A DNA stretch of 64,000 nucleotides from Anderseniella sp963700895 (GCA_963700895.1 CAVOZI010000016.1:62001-126000), one strand, 5' to 3'. Positions 35,639-45,340 are shown, counted from the stretch's first letter. Made by a program: numbers and translations. Notes: generated by a model not told the origin, from the letters alone.

Positions 35639-36453
35639 AACGACTAAGCCCCGTACGATAGCACTCGATCTGGCAAGAGTGACATCAGGCAGGGTTTCGA
35701 ACAACGGTGTTTTCCAACTACAAAACGCTCCCTTTCAGCCTGGCGTGACCAGGAACCAAAAGCGCTGAATTCACTGAAGTGTCCATGGACCTTTGCAAGG
35801 ACCAAACGCACAGGTTGGACCGATGCCACGGCCCCCGGCAACCCCATACCAACCAGACGCCTTGTGGCCAGACGGAAGTCACCATTGCTTGGCCCAATCC
35901 CGTCGTGGACACTCGCCGCCGAGAACAACGAGAGGCCTGCCAGGTGATAAACGAGGGCCGGTTTGAGGCGACCCGGAGCGGCTCTTCGGCAATACCCGCA
36001 GTACTGACCTAACGGCCCATCGGGCGACCAAAAAATCTGGCTGCTTCCAGTTTAGGCCGCTCGCTGGGATATCTGATAGGTGGCACCATGCTCGATACCA
36101 ATTCTGTTTTTGCGCAGCCTCGAATTTTCACACATTGCCAGCATGTTAAAGTCATCATGCCATTCAGCCATGAAACCGGGCCGGTAGCCATTCGCGAGCT
36201 TCACCGTGATGGCAAGCAGCCAGAAGCTGGCTGCATTGACTGTTTCCAGTACATCACACCCGCTGATCTCAGCGAGGGAGCAATGCGCCTGCCAAATCGG
36301 CCAGGGGTCGGCGCAACCTTGCCCGGGCTGGGTCTACGAGTGACACCAGGTCTGCACGAGACCGCCGCGATTTCGGTACAAGCATGAGCGACGCGGCTCG
36401 ATACCGCCCTGACAGGCCGATGCTCCCAGTGAATTTTCTGAAAGGACTGTCCG
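35639..36453. other. intergenic region, no supported gene
   Basis: About 815 bases between the flavin oxidoreductase and the DMFase-like alpha gene. A 99-codon forward frame at 36088-36387 has an AGGTGG ribosome-like site but codon use unlike its neighbours and no recognisable domain. Other frames here are shorter and no better supported. This stretch should hold the promoters of both flanking genes. Confidence 0.4.
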
Positions 36454-36753
36454 ATGTATGAAATCGACCCGGCCAGAACCGACCTGGTACGCGAGTTCGA
36501 AGCCAATCCCGGCGGCCCACACAGCCCGGAACTGACGCTGGTGATCAACCGGTTGCGCCTGATGCCACTGCAGGACCGGCACATCCTTGTCTGCACGAAG
36601 CGCGGGCGGCAATGGAAGCTAGCGAAGATGCCGCCAGAGCGCGGACAACCCGCGCAAATCATCGAAGATCAGGTTTTCGACGTTTACACCGAAGCGGTCC
36701 GGGAGGTTTTCCGCCGCCGCTGGAAAACAGTGACCGGACACGACCCGGCATGA
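36454..36753 (+). CDS. N,N-dimethylformamidase alpha (small) subunit-like protein
   Basis: A 99-residue protein whose only neighbour-based identity is strong: it directly precedes a DMFase-type large subunit by 31 bases on the same strand. The small DMFase subunit is about 130 residues; this one is shorter at the N-terminus. The layout agrees: NPGGPHSPELTLVINRLRLMP (family His-Ser-Pro then an Arg-Met-Pro segment), a basic strand and a C-terminal helix (VREVFRRRWK). ATG 36454 follows GAAAGGACTGTCCG. The small subunit caps the large one in the (alpha-beta)2 enzyme. Without a search I rate the assignment as good but not certain. Confidence 0.65.
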   Translation: MYEIDPARTDLVREFEANPGGPHSPELTLVINRLRLMPLQDRHILVCTKRGRQWKLAKMPPERGQPAQIIEDQVFDVYTEAVREVFRRRWKTVTGHDPA

Positions 36754-36784
36754 TCCGGTGCAGCATCGGCCAGAAGGCAGCGCA

Positions 36785-39043
36785 ATGAAGAAGATCCTTG
36801 GATATTGCAACGACTGGAGCACGCGGGCGGGCGGGCGCATAGAGTTCAAGATCAGCACCTACGGGCCGGATCGCTTCGAAGCGTCGCTGGTACGGGTGAT
36901 CTGCGGGGATAATCACCCCGATCACGGCATCTTCGCGGAAGAGGAGATCGACGCCCCCTTCAACGGCTGGCATGACGGGCTGCATCAACCTGTCGATGCT
37001 GGCTCGTACGCGGTCGTGCCCGAGGCACCGGTTCTGGCTGCGCTGGGCAGTTTCACGGTTCAGGCATGGGTCTTCCCGACCACGCCAGGAAGGGGCGAAC
37101 AGGGTTTGGTGACCCAATGGCAGGACGATCCAGCAACGGGGTTCGCGCTGATGCTTGATGCCTCGGGCGCGCCCGCGTTGCGGGTGGGCAATGGCTCAGG
37201 TCACGTCGCGCAGGTCTCGACAGGGATACCACTGGCAACGCGGCGGTGGTATCTCGTCTGCGCCTGTCATGACGCGGCAACCGAGCAGATCACCGTCCGC
37301 CAGATCTCAGCGGAAACTCCTCTTGAGCGTCTTGATGTCGGAGAAGCCAGCGGCACGGGTACCTTTGCACCTGCGCGCGCGCCGCTGGTCTTCGCTGCCG
37401 TCGCGATGACGCCTCCCAAGGATGGGCAGGCGACCGATAGGCATTTCAATGGAAAGATAGACAGGCCCCGGCTGTGCGCACGGGTTCTGTCGGCGGCCGA
37501 GAGTCTCGACATCGCCGCGCACGCCTCTCCGGCAAGGGCGCATGACGATGTCGTTGGCGCCTGGGATTTTGCAGAGGGCATCGGCACGCAGGACATCCAC
37601 GATACCGGCCCGCACAACCTGCACGGCAAGACGGTCAATCTGCCCTCACGCGGCTGCAAGGGCCATAACTGGACCGGGCGCGAACAGAGCTTCGCCCATG
37701 CGCCGCAGGAATACGGCGCGATCCATTTTCACCAGGACGATCTGCATGATGCGGGCTGGCAGACCAGCTTTGCCTTTGACATTCCGCAGGATATGCCAAG
37801 CGGGGTCTATGCCGTGCGTCTGCGCGCTGATGGCGATCAGACCTATGTCACGTTTTTCGTGCGCCCTCCCGCAGGCAGGACAAGTGCCAGGCTTGCGTTC
37901 CTGGCCTCGACGCTCACCTATATGGCCTACGCCAATTATCACTGGCACCATCACGAGCGTTTCGCCGAAGTGACAGAAGGCTTCTGGACCACGCTCGAAC
38001 CCACGGATGTGTTCTTGCAGGCGCATCCGGAATTGGGACTGTCCACCTATGACACCCACGTCGATGGCAGCGGGGTGCGCTTTTCGTCGCGGTTGCGGCC
38101 GATCCTCAACATGGCACCCGGAACGACCTGCTGGAGCTTCAACGCCGACACCCACATCCTTGGCTGGCTGGAGCAGCAAGGCATCGACTATGACGTTATC
38201 ACCGATGAGGATTTGCACCGCGAGGGGGCGGCGGCGCTTGCTCCCTACACTGCGGTGCTGACCGGCACGCACCCAGAATACTACACCACCGCCATGATCG
38301 AAGGTCTGCAACGCTATATCGCCGGACCTGGCCGCCTGATCTACCTGGGTGGCAACGGTTTCATCTGGCGATGTGCGATGTCCGATGCCGCGCCCGGCGT
38401 CATCGAACTGCGCCGCGCCGAAGACGGCATCCGCTACCGCGACGAGGAGCCGGGAGAATACTATCTCGAACTCACCGGAGAATATGGCGGCTTATGGCGT
38501 CGTCTGGGGTTGCCGCCGCAGGCGTTGGTGGGAGTGGGCACCGTTGCCGTGGGCTTCGACAAATCCGGCCATTACCGCCGAACCGACGCCAGCACCGACC
38601 CGCGGGCCGCATTCATCTTCGAAGGTATCGACCTCGACGAGATCATCGGCGATTTCGGCTTTCTGGGCGATGGCGCCAGCGGATCGGAGATCGATGCCAC
38701 CGATCCACTGCTGGGCACGCCTGCCCACGCGCTGGTAGTTGCCGTATCCGAAGGTCATTCGGCGAACACCCTGATCTGTCCCGACGAGATCGGGTTCAAC
38801 CACAAGGCACTGGACGGGGTGCAGAATGACCGGGTCCGCGCCGACATGACCTTCTTCGAAACACCGGGGGGCGGTGCGGTGTTTTCCGTTGGCTCCATCG
38901 CCTGGGCGGGAAGCCTTTCACATGCAGGCTATGACAACAACGTTTCGCGGTTGACGCGCAACGTGGTGCGCCGCTTTCTCGACGAAAAGACATTCGCAAT
39001 ACCTGTGACACCAACATCCCTACCGCAACCGCGCCGGGCTTGA
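36785..39043 (+). CDS. N,N-dimethylformamidase beta (large) subunit-like iron amidohydrolase
   Basis: A 752-residue protein, close to the roughly 760 of known DMFase large subunits. It has an N-terminal LamG/jelly-roll-like sandwich (about 60-250) and the C-terminal catalytic half. DMFase uses a 2-Tyr-1-carboxylate mononuclear iron. Candidates here are Tyr382 (MAYANY), Tyr422 (STYDTH, followed by DGSG) and Glu498 (THPEYY), with His496 two residues before and Glu635 (GSEID) as a further catalytic acid. Their mutual spacing agrees with my memory of the Paracoccus enzyme. The reaction would be amide hydrolysis, for DMF giving dimethylamine and formate. ATG 36785 follows AGAAGGCAGCGCA; a start nine codons upstream is less likely. 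Confidence 0.8.
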   Translation: MKKILGYCNDWSTRAGGRIEFKISTYGPDRFEASLVRVICGDNHPDHGIFAEEEIDAPFNGWHDGLHQPVDAGSYAVVPEAPVLAALGSFTVQAWVFPTTPGRGEQGLVTQWQDDPATGFALMLDASGAPALRVGNGSGHVAQVSTGIPLATRRWYLVCACHDAATEQITVRQISAETPLERLDVGEASGTGTFAPARAPLVFAAVAMTPPKDGQATDRHFNGKIDRPRLCARVLSAAESLDIAAHASPARAHDDVVGAWDFAEGIGTQDIHDTGPHNLHGKTVNLPSRGCKGHNWTGREQSFAHAPQEYGAIHFHQDDLHDAGWQTSFAFDIPQDMPSGVYAVRLRADGDQTYVTFFVRPPAGRTSARLAFLASTLTYMAYANYHWHHHERFAEVTEGFWTTLEPTDVFLQAHPELGLSTYDTHVDGSGVRFSSRLRPILNMAPGTTCWSFNADTHILGWLEQQGIDYDVITDEDLHREGAAALAPYTAVLTGTHPEYYTTAMIEGLQRYIAGPGRLIYLGGNGFIWRCAMSDAAPGVIELRRAEDGIRYRDEEPGEYYLELTGEYGGLWRRLGLPPQALVGVGTVAVGFDKSGHYRRTDASTDPRAAFIFEGIDLDEIIGDFGFLGDGASGSEIDATDPLLGTPAHALVVAVSEGHSANTLICPDEIGFNHKALDGVQNDRVRADMTFFETPGGGAVFSVGSIAWAGSLSHAGYDNNVSRLTRNVVRRFLDEKTFAIPVTPTSLPQPRRA

Positions 39044-39082
39044 CCGGGCGGTTCATGACCCCCAGCAGAAGGAATACCAGCC

Positions 39083-40324
39083 ATGGGACAAAACCGCGAT
39101 CTGGTCTTCGAGGCCTGCCAGCCCGAGATGGATCTGCCCTTCACGCAGCAGGAATTCGATGAGCGCCTCAGGCGCATCCGCGCCCGGATGGAGGCGCGCG
39201 ATATCGATGTGCTGTGGCTGATGTCACCGGAAAGCCTGTATTATGTCAGCGGCTACAAATGCATCTGGTATCAGGCGCAAAGCCCCCGATCCTGGCCTGC
39301 CACCAGCGGCATCGCCATACATCGCGACCGGGATGACTTCATCCTGTTCGATACCCCCAGCGAAGCAATCATGTGCCGCTTTGTGACCTGCGCGAAGGAT
39401 GTTCGCATCTTCCCGATGGGCGGCCGGCGCGACGGTCTGGGTTTCATTATCGACGAGCTCCAATCCGAGGGCTGGCTCAAGTCGGGCACGGTGGGGATGG
39501 AGCCGCACAGCTACCGGCCCAACCCGGTGATCAGCGGCCGCTTTCAGGACGCCTTTGGCGGCGCCGGGATGCGGGTGACCGACGCTACCGATATCCTGCG
39601 CGAGCTGCGCTGGATCAAGTCGCCGGCTGAGATCGCCTGTCTCGAAAAGGCGGCCGAGATCACCGATATCGGCCTCAGGGCAGCGCGCGATGCCATCCGC
39701 CCGGGTGCAACTGAACTCGATGTACAGGCCGAGATGATGTATGCCATGGGCAAGGCAGGCGGCGAAGCCGCAGCGCTTGTCTTGCCGGTCAATTCCGGGG
39801 CCAAGGCCAATTGTGGCCATTCCATGCCGAGCCGGCGGATCATCCAAGCGGGCGATCAGGTCAATCTCGATATCAGCGGCGTCTGGAACCGCTATCACGC
39901 CAATGCCGGGCGGGCCTTCTATGTGGGTGAGCCGCCCAAGGATGTGCTGGACTATCACGCGCTTTCCTGGGGCGTCTTCGACGTCATCGACAGCATTCTG
40001 CGCCCCGGCTTGCCAGTCGCCGAGCTGGTTGCCAAGACACGGGCCTATTACGAAGAAGTCGGGATCTGGAGCGATGCGGGCTGGGTTGGCGGTTACGAAC
40101 TGGGACTCGCCTTCCCGCCCGACTGGGTGGGCAACTTTGTCTACGAGATGTCTGACACAGACAGCGACCGCGTGTTCGAGCCGGGCACGATCGTCAATTT
40201 CGAGAGTCAGTTCTTCGCACCGCGCATGTCGGGGATCACCTATTATGTCGACACCCTGCTCTTCAAGGAAGATGGTGCACGCAGGCCGCTAAGCTTCCAG
40301 CCGAAGCTGGTAATTATCGACTGA
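39083..40324 (+). CDS. creatinase-like M24 family hydrolase (metal ligands lost)
   Basis: A 413-residue member of the M24 (methionine aminopeptidase/prolidase/creatinase) fold, with the creatinase N-terminal domain (about 20-170) and the pita-bread C-domain. The metallopeptidase ligands are missing: the second Asp of D-x10-D is Asn274 (first is Asp263), and the GHG-type His region reads GGYELGLAF. His246 in NCGHSMP aligns with the catalytic His of creatinase, which is metal-free and hydrolyses creatine to sarcosine and urea. It is 39 bases downstream of the DMFase-like beta gene with a good ribosome site (AGAAGGAATACCAGCC), so coexpression is likely. A creatine-like or other N-methyl substrate is suggested but not proven. 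Confidence 0.75.
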   Translation: MGQNRDLVFEACQPEMDLPFTQQEFDERLRRIRARMEARDIDVLWLMSPESLYYVSGYKCIWYQAQSPRSWPATSGIAIHRDRDDFILFDTPSEAIMCRFVTCAKDVRIFPMGGRRDGLGFIIDELQSEGWLKSGTVGMEPHSYRPNPVISGRFQDAFGGAGMRVTDATDILRELRWIKSPAEIACLEKAAEITDIGLRAARDAIRPGATELDVQAEMMYAMGKAGGEAAALVLPVNSGAKANCGHSMPSRRIIQAGDQVNLDISGVWNRYHANAGRAFYVGEPPKDVLDYHALSWGVFDVIDSILRPGLPVAELVAKTRAYYEEVGIWSDAGWVGGYELGLAFPPDWVGNFVYEMSDTDSDRVFEPGTIVNFESQFFAPRMSGITYYVDTLLFKEDGARRPLSFQPKLVIID

Positions 40325-41176
40325 AATCAGGGTGCAAAGTACGCTTGGTCGCGCCGGCGGGTGCAGCGAAGCAACGCGAGTGCCCGGTAAAAGAGTTGGT
40401 TGGATTCCGGGCCATCACTCGCCACTGCTGTCGCAGCAAGGGGATGGCCCAACTTCATGGAGCCAAGACACGTGGTTCAGGATGCCGGACAGGGGTTACG
40501 GCACCTGCGCGAAACAGCTTTTCAAGGCGGCACCCTGTGGCTGCGACACAACCATGCGAAGCTGCACAGCGTCCTTGACCTAACGGCGTCCATCATCCCC
40601 CATTATGTGAATCCGGAGATAAAGATCGATGTCGTGTCCACCAAAGCCGGACATGGAGCCGGGGTAGTTGCAGCCCCATCAGGAAGACCCCGAAAGAAAC
40701 GTGCGAGCTCAGTTTGCGAGTCATGAAGCTGCAGGGGTTTCTTCACGCCGACTTGGTTCTTGTTTGCGGTTGCTCTTCCTCATGCTTGCTCGATAGCGGC
40801 TGACATTAAGCCATTCAAGCGGCCAGATCAGCAATCAACCCCGGCACCCGCATTGCCCAGTCCAAATCGCCTGGTGGGTGGTGGTGGCCACGCCACCATC
40901 GCGCGTTGTGAGACCTGCAGCACGCCGCTTTCTGCGTATTGGAGACTCCACAATCCCTCATTATGCGAATGCCGACTTCATCTCGAACAATCGGACATCC
41001 CGGGCAGCATCTCGGGAAGTCTGGATTACGGCCCTTCCAGGCGGTTCCGTGATCACAACTGCACTGGCAGCCACACGGACAAGACGAGCATTCGGCTGAG
41101 GTCGTCGAACTGCTGGATTGGGCGGAATGCGGACAATCGCTGCGACAGCGAAACAACGACTGCTTTCGGGAGTGAA
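40325..41176. other. gene-free stretch with degenerate repeats
   Basis: With the repeat at 41177, the 971-base gap 40325-41295 holds no gene I can support. It does contain two similar 23-base words, ATCCCCCATTATGTGAATCC (start 40594) and ATCCCTCATTATGCGAATGC (start 40953), suggesting decayed repeats. Open frames on both strands lack ribosome sites and domain content. The degenerate repeat at 41177-41230 follows. Confidence 0.45.
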
Positions 41177-41230
41177 GCAGACATTCCTTGGGAAGGGCGT
41201 GACCGGCCGGTTGTGACCCTCTGCAGACAT
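41177..41230 (+). repeat. degenerate ~55-bp dispersed repeat, copy A
   Basis: GCAGACATTC at 41177, then GGGAAGG, ACCGGCCGG, TGACCC and GCAGACAT at the end. The same ordered words recur in the copies at 45286, 53391 and 55933. It lies in a gene-free gap. Confidence 0.55.
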
Positions 41231-41295
41231 CAGGGTGCAGCAGAGCTAACGGCAGCAGGGAGCCATGACGGCCATTGCTCCATGGGCGACCTGGA

Positions 41296-42336
41296 TCAAA
41301 GCAATCGATTTAGCTGGTCTGTGTGCGGTTGGATATCGCCGATGGCCCGACTTATCCAATCGGGATCGTAGTAGGTGTCCAGATAGCGTTCGCCGCTGTC
41401 ACACATCAGGGAAACGATCGATCCGGTTTCATTATTGCTCATCATGTTCTTCGCGGCATGCAATGCACCCCACAGGTTCGTTCCGGTTGAAGCGCCTGCT
41501 TTGCGGCCAATGAGTTTCTCAAGCCACCATATGGTGGCAATGCTTGCCGTGTCCGGCACCTGCATCATGTCGTCTATCACGTCGGGCTGAAATGACTTCT
41601 CGACCCTCGGACGCCCAATTCCTTCGATCCTGCTCGAACAATTCGCTGTCAGGCTACGGTCCTTCTGCATGTAGCTGTCATAAAATACGGAATTTTCAGG
41701 ATCGACCACCATCAAGCGCGTATCAAGACCCCGGTATCGTATATAACGCCCGAGTGTTGCTGATGTACCGCCCGTTCCAGCGCTCATGACAATTGTGTGC
41801 GGTATCGGGAAAGGTTCATTTTGCATCTGATGAAAGATGCTTTCCGCAATATTGTTGTTACCACGCCAGTCCGTTGCACGTTCAGCATACTTAAACTGGT
41901 CCATGAAGTATCCACCGGTCTCGGCGGCCAAACTGACAGCGGCTTCATGCATTTCAGGAGCGCTGTCTACGAAATGGCATTGACCACCGTAAAGCTGGAT
42001 TTTATCGATTTTGCTCTTGGCAGTCTTTCGCGGCATTACCGCGACAAACGGCAGGCCCAGCATTTGAGCGAAATATGCCTCCGAAACTGCAGTGCTACCG
42101 GATGACGCCTCGATCACTGTCGTCGATTGATCAATCTTTCCATTGCATAAGGCATACAGAAACAACGAACGGGCAAGCCGGTGCTTGAGACTTCCCGTAG
42201 GATGCGTGCTTTCATCCTTGAGATAGATATCGATGCCATCAAGCTGCGGTATGTTGAGTTTGAACAGATGTGTGTCTGCCGACCTTTGATAATCTGCTTC
42301 GATTTTTCTGATAGCCTCGCTAGTCCAACGCCCCAT
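41296..42336 (-). CDS. PLP-dependent cysteine synthase family protein
   Basis: A 346-residue fold-type II PLP enzyme, related to cysteine synthase and cystathionine beta-synthase. The Schiff-base lysine lies in THPTGSLKHRLA, the phosphate/substrate loop SSGSTAVSEAY follows, and the Gly-rich cofactor loop is SAGTGGTSATLGRYIR. Conserved Asn/Asp residues of the substrate region (NSVFYDSY, RIEGIGRPRVE) place it in the CBS-like branch. It could make or break a C-S bond using a Ser or Cys-derived substrate; direction cannot be told. It is not obviously in an operon, being separated by gaps on both sides. Confidence 0.85.
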   Translation of the reverse strand: MGRWTSEAIRKIEADYQRSADTHLFKLNIPQLDGIDIYLKDESTHPTGSLKHRLARSLFLYALCNGKIDQSTTVIEASSGSTAVSEAYFAQMLGLPFVAVMPRKTAKSKIDKIQLYGGQCHFVDSAPEMHEAAVSLAAETGGYFMDQFKYAERATDWRGNNNIAESIFHQMQNEPFPIPHTIVMSAGTGGTSATLGRYIRYRGLDTRLMVVDPENSVFYDSYMQKDRSLTANCSSRIEGIGRPRVEKSFQPDVIDDMMQVPDTASIATIWWLEKLIGRKAGASTGTNLWGALHAAKNMMSNNETGSIVSLMCDSGERYLDTYYDPDWISRAIGDIQPHTDQLNRLL

Positions 42337-42618
42337 TTCGAATGTCCGTTTTCGGTTTCTGGTGGCTTAATCGAATATCATTTGGGGTAGGAAACTGTCT
42401 ATTGATCTGGAACTGCGCTCGGATATCAAAGCCGAATTGTCCGCACAGGCGACCTTCGGCGTGCGATGCCTGAACCGTCTGGAAGTGATAGCGGACCCGC
42501 TCTGCTTAGGACAAGTGCGTCTGCCTTCAGGGCTACAATAGACGTTCTCAGTCCCTAGATAGAGTGGCCGTGCCTGACCCTTGTGGAAATCGAAAGCCCG
42601 TCGTGATTGGCTGACAAG

Positions 42619-44184
42619 TCATTGCTTGAATCCCAGCCGGGCCAAGGCATTTGTCAGTGTCGTCTTGAGCGCAGCATCCTTGAATGGAAACGCCTGGAAG
42701 AACATTGATGCCGTTATCTCCGGCCGTCGCGCAAGTGCCTCATCCCGCCAGCGTTCTGCGGAAGCACGATCGCCACCGAGCTCAAGCGCAATCGCCGTTA
42801 CCATCGAGATGTAGAAGTGCGCGCCTGGTACGCGAACTGCCTTCTCAGCCCACACGCTCGCAGCAGCAAAATCCTCATTTGCTATGTGAGCAATCGCCTT
42901 GGTGCTCAGCATTGCGTAGAGCAGAGGGTCCAGAGGGCTGAGTTGCATGGCCTTGTCGGCCGCGCCAAGCGCATCGTCTGGCCGTCCCGTGAGCACCTTG
43001 GACAGACCGCGTGTATAATGGCACTGGGCATAGTTCGGGTTCACCAGCAGCGCCCGGTCGAGCCAGTCTATGCCGGCGTCCACGTCGCCTTCGAGCCAGC
43101 GTGCCCGTCCCATGTTGAAGCTGGCAAACGGATCCTGTCCGTCTATCTCGAGCGCGCGAGAGGCGGCAGCGACTGCCTTTTCGAGAGGCAGCTTCCGATC
43201 TTCGCCAAAGTTCATGAAGGCATTCTGCCAGTACGTGAACGACAGTCCCGAATGAGCACGGCTGAATTCACGGTCCAGTTCGATGGCTGAACGGAAATGT
43301 CCGGCGGCTATCGCATTGTCGGCCTCGTTGTAGCGGTACATGTGGCGCAAGCCGAGATGATAGTGTGACCACGCATCGAGCTGCGTTGGCGACAAGCGGC
43401 GAGCATGTTCGGATTCGAATTGCGGGACCTGGATCTCAAATGCGGAAATGATGGACGCTACGATGTCCTGCCTTGCCATCTGAATATCGGCGACTGCCGT
43501 GGCATACCGCTCGGACCAGACAAGTGCGCCGTTGGATGCAGACAGCAGCTCTACCGAAATCGTAAGCATATCGTTGATGGGTTCGATGCGTCCGGTCAGC
43601 AAGTAGCGAACGCCCAGTTCGCGCGCGACTTGCTCCGGGTCCGGCCTTGCCGGGTCAAACCGGAACGACGAGCCCCTCGCCGTGACATGTAGCCACCTTA
43701 GCTTCGAAAGACTGGAAATCAGTTCTGCTGGCAGTCCGTCTGTCAGCTCAGGTCGGGCCTGATCTTTGCCAAGCAGCTCGAAACGCAGCACTGCCACGGA
43801 GGCTTGATCGGTGCCAATCGGCGTGGGATCAATCTGATCGCTTGATGTCGCAGCAGTCGGCACATCATTCACCGGAGTGCGTAGCGGAGCAACAAATCTG
43901 AAGCCCCGCCCGTGGACGGTTCTGATCACCGCCTGCCTTGCGCCGCTGTCTCCGACGGCTTTTCGAACCTGCTTGATGGCGGTCGAGATGACCGCTTCGC
44001 TCACGAAGCGCCCGCCCCATACTGCCTCGATGATCTCGTCGCGGCTAACGACGCGATCTGCATTTATGGCAAGCAGCAGCAGCAGGTCGAGAGGAAGCTT
44101 CTCGACGTGCACCAGCCCGTCAGAGCCAGTCAACTCTGCCCGCTCACTATTCAGGATGTAATCGCCGAAACGCCATTCCATCAC
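42619..44184 (-). CDS. winged helix-turn-helix regulator with TPR domain (CadC/OmpR-type)
   Basis: A 521-residue protein. The N-terminal OmpR-type winged helix spans about 1-100 (RDEIIEAVWGGRFVSEAVIS, then HGRGFRFVAP). A middle domain (about 125-260, with VAVLRFELLG and LSKLRWLHVTARG) resembles the adenylate-cyclase-type N-domains of CadC/TolB-like families. TPR repeats fill about 270-500. No membrane segment is present, so it is probably cytoplasmic. It is divergent from the methyltransferase gene (152-base spacer), which it probably regulates, a common arrangement for these proteins. Confidence 0.82.
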   Translation of the reverse strand: MMEWRFGDYILNSERAELTGSDGLVHVEKLPLDLLLLLAINADRVVSRDEIIEAVWGGRFVSEAVISTAIKQVRKAVGDSGARQAVIRTVHGRGFRFVAPLRTPVNDVPTAATSSDQIDPTPIGTDQASVAVLRFELLGKDQARPELTDGLPAELISSLSKLRWLHVTARGSSFRFDPARPDPEQVARELGVRYLLTGRIEPINDMLTISVELLSASNGALVWSERYATAVADIQMARQDIVASIISAFEIQVPQFESEHARRLSPTQLDAWSHYHLGLRHMYRYNEADNAIAAGHFRSAIELDREFSRAHSGLSFTYWQNAFMNFGEDRKLPLEKAVAAASRALEIDGQDPFASFNMGRARWLEGDVDAGIDWLDRALLVNPNYAQCHYTRGLSKVLTGRPDDALGAADKAMQLSPLDPLLYAMLSTKAIAHIANEDFAAASVWAEKAVRVPGAHFYISMVTAIALELGGDRASAERWRDEALARRPEITASMFFQAFPFKDAALKTTLTNALARLGFKQ

Positions 44185-44336
44185 GCCAAGCTAGAGCGCA
44201 AAGGACAGGTTTCCAAGAAATCTTCACACCATCCTCAGACAATACTCAAGCATCGGCCGACGCGATGGGGCAACTCTCTGATCACCGGTTCACCTGACGG
44301 CTGGACCTCATCAGACAGGATCAGAAAGGACATCCC

Positions 44337-45155
44337 ATGACTATACACACGGAAATTCAACCGGACTACACGGCAATCAAGACCAAGCAGAACGCTGCGT
44401 GGGCCTCGGGCGACTATGCAGTGATAGGGACAACGTTGCAGATCGTTGGCGAGAACCTGGCCGAAACGCTCGACCTCGTACCGGGATCGAGGGTCCTCGA
44501 CGTAGCAGCCGGGAATGGCAACGCCACCCTGGCCTTTGCCCGCCGCTGGCACCGGGTCACCTCAACCGACTATGTTTCGACGTTGCTGGACAAGTGCAAG
44601 GCGCGTGCCGAAGCTGAAAGACTGGAAGTCAACTTCCAGCTCGCCGATGCCGAAGCATTGCCCTTTGCTGACAACACCTTCGATGCGGTTGTATCGACCT
44701 ATGGCGTCATGTTTGCGCCCAATCAGAAGCAAGCCGCCGCCGAACTGATGCGAGTGTGCCGGGCTGGCGGCAAGATCGGTCTGGCAAACTGGACTCCAGC
44801 TGGGTTTGTCGGGCAACTGTTCAAGACGCTCGGGGGACATGTCTCCCCGCCGGCAGGCGTGAAGTCGCCGGGTCTGTGGGGTGACGAGGAGTGGCTGAGC
44901 GGCACGTTCCAGAATGCAGCAGATGTTCGCATCGTGCGGCGCCACTTCAACTTCCGCTATCGTGACCCGGCTCATTTCGTGGACCTGTTCCGACAGTTCT
45001 ACGGGCCAGTCCACAAGGCGTTCCTGGCGTTGGATGCTGACGGCCAGGCCCTGCTTGAAGCTGACATTCTGGCGCTGATTCATCGCCTCAATACGGCGAC
45101 AGATGGATCAATGACGGTTCCGGGCGAGTATGCCGAAGTCGTTATTACCAAGTGA
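44337..45155 (+). CDS. class I SAM-dependent methyltransferase (UbiE-like)
   Basis: A 272-residue Rossmann-fold methyltransferase: motif I VLDVAAGNGNATLAF (residues 53-67), the acidic loop TDYVS, motif II ADAEALPFADNTFDAVVSTYG and the LANWTP segment. A C-terminal helical part may form a substrate lid. The substrate is unknown; UbiE-type proteins methylate quinones, sterols or small metabolites. It is divergent from the winged-helix-TPR regulator. A repeat copy (45286) lies beyond its stop, where the ~275-base gap holds no gene. Confidence 0.85.
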   Translation: MTIHTEIQPDYTAIKTKQNAAWASGDYAVIGTTLQIVGENLAETLDLVPGSRVLDVAAGNGNATLAFARRWHRVTSTDYVSTLLDKCKARAEAERLEVNFQLADAEALPFADNTFDAVVSTYGVMFAPNQKQAAAELMRVCRAGGKIGLANWTPAGFVGQLFKTLGGHVSPPAGVKSPGLWGDEEWLSGTFQNAADVRIVRRHFNFRYRDPAHFVDLFRQFYGPVHKAFLALDADGQALLEADILALIHRLNTATDGSMTVPGEYAEVVITK

Positions 45156-45285
45156 CAGGCTTGATCGTCCCCGGCATTTGAGCAACAGCTCTCGCCGGGG
45201 ACCTGTTTGGTTTATCTCTCGTCTGTTTCTGGCACGTCTCGGACTACCCAAGCCGCACCAGAAGCAAGCAGCTTTATGGGGTACT

Positions 45286-45340
45286 GCGGACATTCTCCGG
45301 GAAAACGAAAATCGGCCGGAGTTGACCCGACTCGGACATT
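45286..45340 (+). repeat. degenerate ~55-bp dispersed repeat, copy B
   Basis: GCGGACATTC at 45286, GGGAAAACG, ATCGGCCGGAG, TTGACCC and CGGACATT to 45340. Counted by hand, 40 of 55 positions are identical to copy D at 55933. It is located between the methyltransferase and the membrane protein at 45432. Confidence 0.55.

Noticed and set aside
36088..36387. 99-codon forward frame before the DMFase-like alpha gene
   Set aside because: It has a possible ribosome site, but mixed codon use and no recognised domain; kept only as a note in the intergenic entry.
40760..41371. 203-codon forward frame in the gap after the creatinase-like gene
   Set aside because: Overlaps a degenerate repeat and the end of the cysteine-synthase-like gene; no ribosome site and no domain.
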